A DNA stretch of 13,827 nucleotides from positions 1-13,827 of the forward strand of contig JAADFC010000110.1 of the NCBI GenBank assembly GCA_013153105.1. Direction: 5' to 3'. Shown piece by piece: positions 1-6,520 of this stretch. Made by a program: the position numbers and the translations under genes. The stretch's first letter is position 1; every line of letters begins with the position of its first letter. The notes beneath the pieces were generated by a model. The model had not been told where the DNA came from. It did not search any database and saw only the letters and a list, made by a program, of their open reading frames with translations. This stretch comes from Thermoproteota archaeon (GTDB taxonomy: Archaea > Thermoproteota > Thermoprotei_A > Sulfolobales > Pyrodictiaceae).

Positions 1-28
1 GAGGCTGGGGGGGTCGTGGTGGCCTGGT

Positions 29-484
29 TCAACCCGGTCCTTGGCCGGCTGGAGGACGTGTCGCAGTATAGCCTCGGTGCTGCCGGCCCGTCTCGGGCAG
101 CGGGAGGAGGGACGCTGTAACCGCGTCCACGCCGCGGAGGCGGGACAGGTCGCGGAAGAGCTTCTTTATCTCGTCGGGCTCGCCGCGCACTATAACGAGC
201 AGCATGGCCTTGTCCCGGTCCAGCGGGATTACCATGTAGCCCGTTACAACCTCGTGGTGAGCTGCTAGGCGTGCTGCCACCCTCTCCACGGAGCCGCGGT
301 CGGCTACCGCCTGGAGCACGCCGGCGAGGGGGAGGGGGGAGGAGGCCCAGCGGTTTAGGGTTATGAAAAGCTGGACGGCGTCGCGGACCGCCTGGGAGAG
401 GCTGGTGTAGCCCAGGCTCCTGGCAACCCTGGCCAGCTCCTCATAGAGCTTGTCGGGTAGTGCGACGCCAGTCTTGACCACCAA
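29..484 (-). CDS. NikR-like ribbon-helix-helix regulator lacking nickel ligands
   Basis: A 151-residue protein with two parts. Residues 1-45 form a CopG/ribbon-helix-helix DNA-binding domain (VALPDKLYEELARVARS, then GYTSLSQAVRDAV). Residues 50-130 resemble the ACT-like ligand domain of NikR, including LLVIVRGE and a closing RGVDAV...LLPLP segment. By my alignment by eye to E. coli and Pyrococcus NikR, the positions of the nickel ligands His76, His87, His89 and Cys95 are Ala, Val, Pro and Ala here. A His-His pair survives about two residues away. The last 20 residues are a Pro/Gly-rich tail. It is the third gene of a minus-strand operon, 31 bases after hypA, so it probably regulates nickel or hydrogenase genes, but it cannot sense nickel in the classic square-planar way. 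The start is TTG at 484, with GTG at 481 an equal alternative. The family is clear; the ligand is unknown. Confidence 0.8.
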   Translation of the reverse strand: MVVKTGVALPDKLYEELARVARSLGYTSLSQAVRDAVQLFITLNRWASSPLPLAGVLQAVADRGSVERVAARLAAHHEVVTGYMVIPLDRDKAMLLVIVRGEPDEIKKLFRDLSRLRGVDAVTASLLPLPETGRQHRGYTATRPPAGQGPG

Positions 485-515
485 GGCCCTGCAGCACCTG
501 CCGGGCGGTGCGGCG

Positions 516-935
516 CTAGGTTTCTATGTCGACGCTGTGGACTATAACGCCCTTGCCCCGCACTATCTCTATGTCGCTGCTGCCGCAGCGGGGGCAGCGG
601 AGGTACCTGGCTACGACGTCCGGGTAGATGTGTATCAGGGTGCTCGCCTCGGGGTCGCTTGATATACGCTCTATGTCCTCGTCGCTGACCTCCCACGTGT
701 GGCCGCAGCGGTTGCAGCGGAAGACGGGTTTCACCATCTCTATCTCTATCTCCGCACCCTCGGCTGGGGTGCCGCGGGACACGGTTCGCAGGGCGAATCG
801 GAGCGCCTCCGGGTCTACCATGCTGAGCATTCCTATCTGCAGCTTTATCTTAGACACCCTCTTGGCGCCTGGAGTCTCGCGGAACGCCTCCTCCACGACC
901 GAGAGTATGCTCATCGCTATGCTTACCTCGTGCAT
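516..935 (-). CDS. hypA: Hydrogenase/urease nickel incorporation protein HypA
   Basis: HypA is a cytoplasmic nickel metallochaperone that hands nickel to the large subunit of [NiFe] hydrogenase together with HypB. The protein has 139 residues and begins Met-His-Glu; His2 and the N-terminal amine bind nickel in this family. The zinc domain has two CxxC knuckles, C74/C77 and C114/C117, separated by the long insert typical of archaeal HypA (bacterial HypA is about 115 residues). The ATG at 935 lies 9 bases after the hypB stop. An AGGTGA ribosome-binding site overlaps that stop, so the two genes are very likely co-transcribed and translationally coupled. All key residues are present. No hydrogenase structural gene is in the window. 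Confidence 0.96.
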   Translation of the reverse strand: MHEVSIAMSILSVVEEAFRETPGAKRVSKIKLQIGMLSMVDPEALRFALRTVSRGTPAEGAEIEIEMVKPVFRCNRCGHTWEVSDEDIERISSDPEASTLIHIYPDVVARYLRCPRCGSSDIEIVRGKGVIVHSVDIET

Positions 936-944
936 GGAGCGGGA

Positions 945-1664
945 TCACCTTCTCGCCGGCGGCGCCAGGCGCAGGAGCGTCTGGTAGAGCTCCTCTATCC
1001 CCTCGCCGGTGCGGGCGCTGACGAGTATAATTGGAGCCCGGGGGTTGAGGCTCCGCGCGTCGCTTATCATCTTGTCCAGGTCTACGCCGATGTATTTGGC
1101 TAAGTCGATCTTGTTTATGACTATGACGTCGCTTACCCTGGTGCTGAGAGGGTGCTTTATGAACTTGTCCTCGCCCTCGGTCACGTCTGCGACCATTACG
1201 CGTAGGTGGGCGCCGAGGGGGAAGTTGAATGGGCATATGAGGTTGCCCACATTCTCTATTATCATTATCGAGAGGCTCCGGAGGGCCTCGGGGCCTCCCA
1301 GGGCCTTTATCGCAGCCTCTACATGGGGCACCTCGAGGTGGCACGTGCCGCCGGTGTTTATCTGGACGTGGCGGACGCCGTACTTGGCTATCCTTTCTGT
1401 GTCGAGGGTGGTAGCTATGTCGCCTCCGATGTAGGCTATCTCATCGGGCTTGAAGTCTCTGAGCATCCTCTCTACGAGCCTTTCTATCACGCTCGTCTTC
1501 CCGCTCCCGGGGCCGCCGAGGAACTCGTATACCTTGACGCCTGCCTCGTCGTAGAGTCTGCGGAGCCTCTCGGCGAGCTTGGCGTTCTCCGAGAGTACGT
1601 CGCGTCCTATGAACTTTACGAGTTTCGTCGAGGCCACGGCCTGGTACACCTCTCCAGGAGGCAC
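945..1664 (-). CDS. hypB: Hydrogenase maturation GTPase HypB
   Basis: HypB is a SIMIBI-class GTPase that works with HypA to insert nickel into [NiFe] hydrogenase. Of 239 residues, the visible motifs are Walker A GGPGSGKT (50-57), the metal-site motif TCHLE (C108, H109), ENVGNLICP (135-145, with C144 as the third metal ligand of the archaeal site), the guanine-specificity motif NKID (184-187) and VSAR (215-218). There is no His-rich or CxxCGC N-terminus, as is usual in archaea. It is the first gene of the hypB-hypA-nikR-like operon and diverges from srp19. The annotated start is GTG at 1664. A second GTG, codon 6 at 1649, fits better with a TATA-like CTTAAT at 1681-1686 if the transcript is nearly leaderless, and it would cost only five residues. 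Confidence 0.96.
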   Translation of the reverse strand: MPPGEVYQAVASTKLVKFIGRDVLSENAKLAERLRRLYDEAGVKVYEFLGGPGSGKTSVIERLVERMLRDFKPDEIAYIGGDIATTLDTERIAKYGVRHVQINTGGTCHLEVPHVEAAIKALGGPEALRSLSIMIIENVGNLICPFNFPLGAHLRVMVADVTEGEDKFIKHPLSTRVSDVIVINKIDLAKYIGVDLDKMISDARSLNPRAPIILVSARTGEGIEELYQTLLRLAPPARR

Positions 1665-1680
1665 GGTGCACCAGGCCTCT

Positions 1681-1686
1681 ATTAAG
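1681..1686 (-). promoter_or_regulatory. Candidate TATA box for the hyp operon
   Basis: Read on the minus strand, CTTAAT (followed by AGAGG) is the only AT-rich hexamer in the hypB upstream region. Its centre is about 19 bases before the GTG at 1664 and about 34 before the GTG at 1649. With the usual archaeal spacing of about 26 bases from TATA to transcription start, RNA would begin near 1657, which favours the second GTG. The match is weak and was judged by eye. Confidence 0.3.
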
Positions 1687-1804
1687 TCTCGGAGGGAGGC
1701 CCGGAGGCGGGGGCCGTGGAGAGGGATTATCGGGCCGAGCCCGGGAGGGGCGGTGGCGAGATACCCTTGGGCCGAGCCCCCGCCGGCCGAGGGGAGGGGC
1801 CTAG

Positions 1805-2122
1805 GTGTTGAGCAGGGAGTACAGGGGCAGGAGGATAGTCGTTTGGCCCGTCTACATAGACTCCACGGCGAGCCGCGGGGAGGGGCGTAAGGTGGCTAAA
1901 CGCTACGCTGTAAGAAGGCCGCGGGTGGAGGAGATAGTTGAGGCGGCTGAGAGGCTGGGGCTCCACCCCGAGGTTGAGGAGGCGAGGTACCCGCGTGAGT
2001 GGTGGGGGCAGACGCGGCGGGTGGTTGTGGATAAGCTGGGCTCCAAGCTTGAGACCCTGAAGCGCATCGCCGAGGAGGTTGCGAGGATACGCGAGGAGCG
2101 GAGGCGGGGGGTTAAGGGGTGA
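1805..2122 (+). CDS. srp19: Signal recognition particle protein SRP19
   Basis: SRP19 binds the helix 6/8 tips of 7S RNA and pre-orders it for SRP54 binding during co-translational targeting to the membrane. The protein has 105 residues. Family landmarks are VVWPVYIDS near the start, SRGEGRKV, the Ala-Val-x-x-Pro stretch, a long central helix, then RYPREWW and the basic C-terminus (KLETLKRIAEEVARIREER). These match Methanocaldococcus SRP19 in order and length. The start is GTG at 1805 after a GGGGAGGGG purine run; TTG at 1808 is an alternative. The stop overlaps the start of the downstream membrane protein by four bases (GTGA), so the two are probably translationally coupled. It diverges from hypB. 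Confidence 0.95.
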   Translation: MLSREYRGRRIVVWPVYIDSTASRGEGRKVAKRYAVRRPRVEEIVEAAERLGLHPEVEEARYPREWWGQTRRVVVDKLGSKLETLKRIAEEVARIREERRRGVKG

Positions 2123-2463
2123 GCCCTCCCGTGGACGTCGCCGGCTACGTCTCCTCGCTGGCCGTCGTGTTCGCGGTCAACATTGTGGCGGGCTACTGGC
2201 GGGCACACGCCAGGGAGCGGGGGCGGCGGCTGGAGTGGTTCCTGGCCGTCCACGCTCCGGTGCCGCTCGTCGCTCTCCTCAGGAGGCTAGTCGGCGTGGG
2301 TTTCCAGGCTTCAGACGCTGCGCTGCTGGCCGGGTTCGTGGCGGCCTACTTCTCGGGGCAGAGGGTCGGGGGGAGCCTCTACCGGAGGATGCGCAGCCGC
2401 CTGCCCGGGGAGCCTAGCAGGTTCCTGCTCCGCGACGTGGCCAGGCTCTGGCTCTCATCCTAG
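2119..2463 (+). CDS. Small hypothetical membrane protein downstream of SRP19
   Basis: A protein of 114 residues that I do not recognise. It has hydrophobic segments at about residues 8-27, 41-58 and 65-79, likely two or three membrane spans. The loop between the first two is basic (WRAHARERGRRLEW), and the C-terminal tail is Arg-rich (RVGGSLYRRMRSR...). By the positive-inside pattern these charged parts should face the cytoplasm. The GTG start at 2119 overlaps the srp19 stop as GTGA, so translation is probably coupled. The 3' end overlaps the convergent pyrC gene by 9 bases (stops at 2461-2463 and 2455-2457). Codon use resembles its neighbours. Linkage to srp19 hints at a membrane-biogenesis role but does not prove it. 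Confidence 0.7.
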   Translation: MSPPVDVAGYVSSLAVVFAVNIVAGYWRAHARERGRRLEWFLAVHAPVPLVALLRRLVGVGFQASDAALLAGFVAAYFSGQRVGGSLYRRMRSRLPGEPSRFLLRDVARLWLSS

Positions 2464-3648
2464 CATGAGGTGTTTACCGTCGACTACAACCAGCCTAGTC
2501 TCAGCGCAGAGCCTCGCACCCAGGTAGGGCACCCTCCTGGCCTTGCTCTCGCGCACCGCGTCGAACCGCGTCCATGCACGCTGGTAGACTGTGAACGTCG
2601 CCGGGCAGCCTGGGTCGAGGCAGCGTCTCCGCGAGAGCAGCGCCGCCGGCCTGGTGGAGGCGAGGCTGGCCAGCAGCTGGGGGCCGCCCAGGCGGTCTAG
2701 GAGGCAGAGGAGGAGCCTCGGCCAGGCTTCGAGCCAGGCTATACCCGGGGGGCATGTGAGGGGGTCGCCCTCCTTCTCCCCTGGGGCGTGGGGGGCGTGG
2801 TCGCTTGCGATTGCGTCTACCTGTCCGTCTAGGAGCTGTTTGAGTAGCAGCTGGGGCTCTGGCGGGAGGCGGAGGGGCGGGTTGACCTTGTAGAGGCAGC
2901 CTCCGCCGCGGGGCGGGGTGTAGAGCAGGTGGTGTGGCGCGACGTCGACTGTGAAGCCGTACCTCTTTGCCAGCGTCACGGTGGAGCTGCAGGAGGCGTG
3001 GGTTATGTGGACCCTCGCCTCCGGGGAGAGGCTTGCTATGTACTCGACCGCCGCCGCCTCCCAGTGGCAGCCTCTGCCGGCCGCGCGGCTTGAGGGGTCC
3101 TCGTACTCGCTCTTCTCTGCCTCGGGGAGTTCGGGGTGGACCACCACCAGCAGGCCCGGCTTCGAGAGTATGCGCTCCACGACGCGGTGTCGCTCCACGA
3201 GGTCGCGAGGGTATATCTTGAAGCCGGCGACGCCCGGCATAGAGGCTATGTCGTCTACGAGCCCCTCGCTGGGGGGTACGCCGGCGTAGAGCAGGGCCTC
3301 CAGCCTTAGGCTGCGGAGGCGGCGGAGCTTCTCAGCTACAACCTCCGGCGTGGAGGCGGGGGGGCTCGTGTTGGGCATGTCGGCGACCAGCGTGAGGCCC
3401 CCGCGGAGGGCGGCCCGGCAGCCGCTGCGCTCGTCCTCCTTGTAGGAGAGCTGGAGCCCCCGCAGGTGGACGTGCATGTCAACCAGGCCGGGTAGGACAA
3501 GTAGGTCCTCGCCCGCTGCGACCAGCTCGCCTCTGGGCTCCTCCGTGACCTCCTCCACCACGCCCCTCGCCGTATCGTAGACCACGCAGCCGCGGCCGCG
3601 GGGGCCGGGTGGGGGGGATGCTAGTAGCCCGCAGACGCTCGCCCGCAT
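2455..3648 (-). CDS. pyrC: Dihydroorotase, last gene of the pyrimidine cluster
   Basis: Dihydroorotase reversibly cyclises N-carbamoyl-aspartate to dihydroorotate, the third step of UMP synthesis. With the ATG at 3648 the protein has 397 residues. Amidohydrolase metal and substrate residues are visible: DMHVHLR (H59, H61, R63), MPNT (N93), GFKIYPRD (K144, the likely carboxylated bridging lysine), VVHPE (H171), HITHAS (H217) and SDHAPH (D283). YKVNPPLR and APHHLL are also family landmarks. The open frame continues upstream to 3759 inside pyrK, but those residues resemble no dihydroorotase N-terminus. The chosen start overlaps pyrK by 28 bases; GTG at 3585 would avoid the overlap but would remove the first beta strand. 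It is convergent with the membrane protein gene, with stops overlapping by 9 bases. Confidence 0.93.
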   Translation of the reverse strand: MRASVCGLLASPPPGPRGRGCVVYDTARGVVEEVTEEPRGELVAAGEDLLVLPGLVDMHVHLRGLQLSYKEDERSGCRAALRGGLTLVADMPNTSPPASTPEVVAEKLRRLRSLRLEALLYAGVPPSEGLVDDIASMPGVAGFKIYPRDLVERHRVVERILSKPGLLVVVHPELPEAEKSEYEDPSSRAAGRGCHWEAAAVEYIASLSPEARVHITHASCSSTVTLAKRYGFTVDVAPHHLLYTPPRGGGCLYKVNPPLRLPPEPQLLLKQLLDGQVDAIASDHAPHAPGEKEGDPLTCPPGIAWLEAWPRLLLCLLDRLGGPQLLASLASTRPAALLSRRRCLDPGCPATFTVYQRAWTRFDAVRESKARRVPYLGARLCAETRLVVVDGKHLMLG

Positions 3649-4427
3649 CGCTGCCGCGCCCAGCACGAGAGGCTGCGGGCGGGGTAGAAGACGCCGTCCC
3701 TGCAGAGCAGGCTGCCGGTGCAGGGTACCCGGCAGCGGCCGCAGAAGCCCATGCCACACTTCACCGTGGCCTCCAGGGCCAGCACTAGCCTGTCCAGGAG
3801 CCCCCGCCTGGAGGCCTCGCGGTATATACTGCAGAGCATCTCCTCGGGGCCCGCCGCTGCGAGCAGGGCAGCCCCGCGGGCCTCGTCCCAGTCGACGGCG
3901 TCTACGACTGTACCTTTAGCCCCGCCGCTGCCGTCGAGCGTGGCCAGCCTGTAGCCTGCCCGGCCGGGTAGCAGGAGCCTGCTCGGAGGCGCCTCCACCA
4001 CGCTTGAAACTCCGTGGTACACCACGACCTCCACGCCGGCCTCCACGGCTGAAAAAGCGAGGGGGGCCAGGGCGGCGAGCCCTGTGCCACCTGCAACCAG
4101 GACCAGCAGGGAGCCGGCGGCCAGCCTGGGCCGGTAGGCGGCCCCCATGGGGCCCAGCAGCCCAGCCCGGGGCGGCGGCTCCTCTACCAGCCGCAGCGTC
4201 CCCGGCCCGCGGGCCTTCACGTAGAACCGTAGCCTATCCCCCGCCGGCACTGGGGCCAGGGGCAGCGACTTGAGCCCCGGCAGCCAGAAGTGGTAGAAGA
4301 CCCCCGGCTCCACCGGCGGCCGCCAGCCCAGCGGCTCGTAGTCGACAACCGCGGCCCCCCCGCCACGCCATGGGGTGGCGGCGAGGCGGAGGGGCGTGAA
4401 CCGGTACCGGGCCAAGCCCGGCCTCAC
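3621..4427 (-). CDS. pyrK: Dihydroorotate dehydrogenase electron-transfer subunit (PyrK-like)
   Basis: PyrK is the FAD and 2Fe-2S subunit that passes electrons from dihydroorotate dehydrogenase type 1B (PyrD) to NAD. The protein has 268 residues. A ferredoxin-reductase-like FAD domain comes first, with GLLGPMG near residue 90. A nucleotide-binding region follows with VAGGTGLAALAPLA (about 110-125) and AAAGPEEML. The 2Fe-2S site at the C-terminus is C-x4-C-x2-C-x9-C (C224, C229, C232, C242), with a shorter last gap than in Lactococcus PyrK. The GTG at 4427 overlaps the pyrI stop as GTGA. The frame extends upstream to 4493, but that part lies within pyrI. The catalytic partner pyrD is not in the window. 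Confidence 0.88.
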   Translation of the reverse strand: MRPGLARYRFTPLRLAATPWRGGGAAVVDYEPLGWRPPVEPGVFYHFWLPGLKSLPLAPVPAGDRLRFYVKARGPGTLRLVEEPPPRAGLLGPMGAAYRPRLAAGSLLVLVAGGTGLAALAPLAFSAVEAGVEVVVYHGVSSVVEAPPSRLLLPGRAGYRLATLDGSGGAKGTVVDAVDWDEARGAALLAAAGPEEMLCSIYREASRRGLLDRLVLALEATVKCGMGFCGRCRVPCTGSLLCRDGVFYPARSLSCWARQRCGRASAGY

Positions 4428-4906
4428 CCGCTGCCGCTCACGAGCTGTTCGAGCACGTCCCTCTCGTCTATGATGCTGCCACAGTAGATGCACTGGAGCC
4501 TCACCGGCCGGCGGGAGACGAGCCGGAACCTAGGCTTGACGGGCTCACGGGGCTTCCTGGTTATGCACGTGGGGTTCGTGCATCGGAGTACGTTCTCCAG
4601 CGTCTCGGGCAGCTCAACCTTCCTCTTCTCCACGACCTCGTAGCCTCTGACTATGTTTATCGTCGCAGTCGGCGCCACGAGAGCTATCTTGTTGACCTCC
4701 TCGGGGCTCAGGTGCCTGTTCTCTATCTTGACTATATCCTTCCTGCCGAGCTTCCGGCTCTCAACGTTCATGACCACGGCGACGCGGAGGCCCTCCCGGC
4801 CCGTTATACCCAGTATGCGCAGGACTATCAGCGCACGCCCGGCTGGTATATGGTCTATGACCGTCCCATCCCTTATCCTCTCGACGAGCAGCTGACGCCC
4901 GCTCAA
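4424..4906 (-). CDS. pyrI: Aspartate carbamoyltransferase regulatory chain
   Basis: PyrI forms the regulatory dimers of the allosteric ATCase holoenzyme, binding ATP or CTP/UTP and contacting PyrB through a zinc domain. The protein has 160 residues. The nucleotide domain begins GTVIDHIPAG (D18, H19), with K60 and K94 at the positions of the E. coli effector-binding lysines. The zinc ligands C109 and C114 (CTNPTC) and C139 and C142 (CIYC) are intact, so feedback control and zinc binding look preserved. The start is TTG at 4906 and overlaps the pyrB stop as TTGA. The stop overlaps the pyrK GTG, so PyrB, PyrI and PyrK look translationally coupled. Confidence 0.96.
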   Translation of the reverse strand: MSGRQLLVERIRDGTVIDHIPAGRALIVLRILGITGREGLRVAVVMNVESRKLGRKDIVKIENRHLSPEEVNKIALVAPTATINIVRGYEVVEKRKVELPETLENVLRCTNPTCITRKPREPVKPRFRLVSRRPVRLQCIYCGSIIDERDVLEQLVSGSG

Positions 4907-5841
4907 GGCCAGACACCCAGCACGAGCGAAACCAGGGCCATGCGCACGGGGACGCCGAGCCGGGCCTGGAGAAAGTAGGCCGCATACCTGCTCCCGTCGA
5001 CACGGTAGTCTATCTCGTCGACCCTCGGCAGCGGGTGCAGCACCTTCAGATCGGGCTTTGCAAGCCTCTCGAGGAGGTCCAGCGTAACCCTGTAGCTCCC
5101 CCTAACCTTCTCGTACTCCTGCGGGTCGGGGAACCTCTCACGCTGTATCCTAGTTACATAGAGCACGTCGAGCTCGGGGAGAACCTCCTCGAGGCTCTCG
5201 GTCTCCACGAACCTTACGCCGCTCTCCTCGAGCACCATGCGGACCTCCGGCCGCACACGCAGCAGCCTGGGCGATATCAGGTAGACCTTTGAGGGCCGGT
5301 ACAAGGTGAGGGATAGTATGAAGCTGCTCGCAGCACGGCCATACCGCAGGTCGCCCAGTACGCCGTAGACGAGCCCGTCCACCGTGCCGAACAGCTTTCT
5401 AACGGTATACAGGTCAAGCATAGCCTGCGTCGGATGATGCTGCCTCCCGTCGCCAGCGTTTATCAGGGGGTGCTCCGCTATCTCCGCAGCATAGAGCGCG
5501 GCTCCCTCGTAGCGGTGCCTCATCACTATAAGGTCGGCGTATGAGTCCAGCATCCTAATGGTGTCGGCTAGGTTCTCGCCCTTGGCGAGGCTTGTGGCCT
5601 CCTCTCCGGAGAAGCCTATAGTCTCCCCGCCCAGTCTCTTGACTGCGGCCTCGAAGCTCAGCCTCGTCCTTGTAGAGGGCTCGAAGAATGCGAGAGCGAC
5701 AATCCTTCCCTCCAGGAGGCGTGGGGGCTTGCCTCTAGAGAGCTTCTCCTCCATCTCCTCCGCGGCGGCGAAGAGCTGCTCCAGCTCGTCCCGGGTGAAG
5801 TCGAGTATGCTGATGACGTCCCTGCCCTGCCAGGCCCGCAT
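4903..5841 (-). CDS. pyrB: Aspartate carbamoyltransferase catalytic chain
   Basis: PyrB catalyses carbamoyl phosphate + aspartate to N-carbamoyl-aspartate, the committed step of pyrimidine synthesis. The protein has 312 residues. It carries the carbamoyl-phosphate motif FEPSTRTR (53-60), the mobile loop SLAKGE (S84, K87), the pair HPTQ (136-139) and HPLPRVDE near the C-terminus. Just before HPTQ the sequence is GDGRQHHPTQ instead of GDGSNQHPTQ as in E. coli; I regard this as normal variation because catalytic H136 and Q139 are kept. The ATG at 5841 lies 25 bases after an inferred transcription start from the TATA-like box at 5890-5896. It leads the pyrB-pyrI-pyrK-pyrC set. Confidence 0.97.
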   Translation of the reverse strand: MRAWQGRDVISILDFTRDELEQLFAAAEEMEEKLSRGKPPRLLEGRIVALAFFEPSTRTRLSFEAAVKRLGGETIGFSGEEATSLAKGENLADTIRMLDSYADLIVMRHRYEGAALYAAEIAEHPLINAGDGRQHHPTQAMLDLYTVRKLFGTVDGLVYGVLGDLRYGRAASSFILSLTLYRPSKVYLISPRLLRVRPEVRMVLEESGVRFVETESLEEVLPELDVLYVTRIQRERFPDPQEYEKVRGSYRVTLDLLERLAKPDLKVLHPLPRVDEIDYRVDGSRYAAYFLQARLGVPVRMALVSLVLGVWP

Positions 5842-5889
5842 ACGCGCTGCCCGGAGGGGAGACGTTACGCGCCTCGGCGGGGCACGGGG

Positions 5890-5897
5890 TAAAATAG
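5890..5897 (-). promoter_or_regulatory. Internal TATA-like promoter before pyrB
   Basis: CTATTTTA on the minus strand stands out in the 73-base pyrE-pyrB gap, which is otherwise GC-rich. Transcription would begin about 26 bases downstream, near 5867, giving a leader of about 25 bases to the pyrB ATG. No Shine-Dalgarno sequence is evident in that leader. The box suggests that pyrB-I-K-C can be expressed independently of pyrF-E. Confidence 0.5.
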
Positions 5898-5914
5898 GGC
5901 GGGGGCGCGTGGGG

Positions 5915-6520
5915 CTAGGCTAGGCCGAGCTGCCTCTTTATCTCCTCAACCCTCTCCACGGCCAGCAGCCCCATGGCAGCCGCCGAGTCCAGTATCTCCC
6001 TGAGCGTTACCAGGCTGTGGAGCTGGAGTCCGAGGTTCGCCAGCCTCGAGGCCGCCCCCTGCTCGCGGTCGACCACTACAACCGCGGCTCTAACGGTGTA
6101 GCCCTCGTTTAGCAGGGCCTCCGCGGCAGCTGCGAGGCTCTCGCCGGTGGTTGCCACGTCGTCGAGTAGCACCACCTCGCCGGGCTCAACCCCCTCGACG
6201 ATCTTCCCGGTGCCGTGGTCCTTCGCGCGCGGCCTAACGTAGCCCGTGGGGACGCCCAGGTGGTACGCTAGCGCCGCCGCCCAGGGTATGCCGCCGGTGG
6301 CCACGCCGACTATGGGGTGTGCCGTGTAGCCCAGGTGCTCGAGGAGTACTGAGAGCCCGTCGACTATCGCCCGCAGGTAGCGCGGCTTCGCGAGCACCCT
6401 CCGTAGGTCAATGTAGATCGGGCTCTCGACGCCGCTGGCGAGGCGGAACCTGCCGAAGAGTAGGGCGCCGCTCTCGAGTAGTATGCGTGTATACAGCTTG
6501 TCTAGCTCTGGGCCCGGCAT
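5915..6520 (-). CDS. pyrE: Orotate phosphoribosyltransferase
   Basis: PyrE joins orotate and PRPP to make orotidine 5'-phosphate and pyrophosphate. The protein has 201 residues from the ATG at 6520, the usual family length. Motifs are FRLASGVESPIYIDLR (25-40), GVATGGIPWA (72-81), the catalytic flexible-loop segment RPRAKDHG (K100, H102) and the PRPP motif VVLLDDVATTGES (116-128). The start is chosen because a strong AGGAGGAGAGG ribosome-binding site ends 8 bases before it. A longer frame to 6688 exists, but it lies in the 3' part of pyrF and is Arg/Gly-rich noise. The first 19 bases overlap pyrF, so the two are translationally coupled. Confidence 0.95.
   Translation of the reverse strand: MPGPELDKLYTRILLESGALLFGRFRLASGVESPIYIDLRRVLAKPRYLRAIVDGLSVLLEHLGYTAHPIVGVATGGIPWAAALAYHLGVPTGYVRPRAKDHGTGKIVEGVEPGEVVLLDDVATTGESLAAAAEALLNEGYTVRAAVVVVDREQGAASRLANLGLQLHSLVTLREILDSAAAMGLLAVERVEEIKRQLGLA

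Noticed and set aside
3649..3759. A 37-residue N-terminal extension of pyrC to an upstream start.
   Set aside because: It lies inside the pyrK iron-sulfur coding region, and the residues do not resemble any dihydroorotase N-terminus.
5430..5460. The pyrB active-site segment GDGRQHHPTQ differs from E. coli GDGSNQHPTQ.
   Set aside because: Catalytic His and Gln are kept, and only non-catalytic neighbours vary, which is common across archaeal ATCases.
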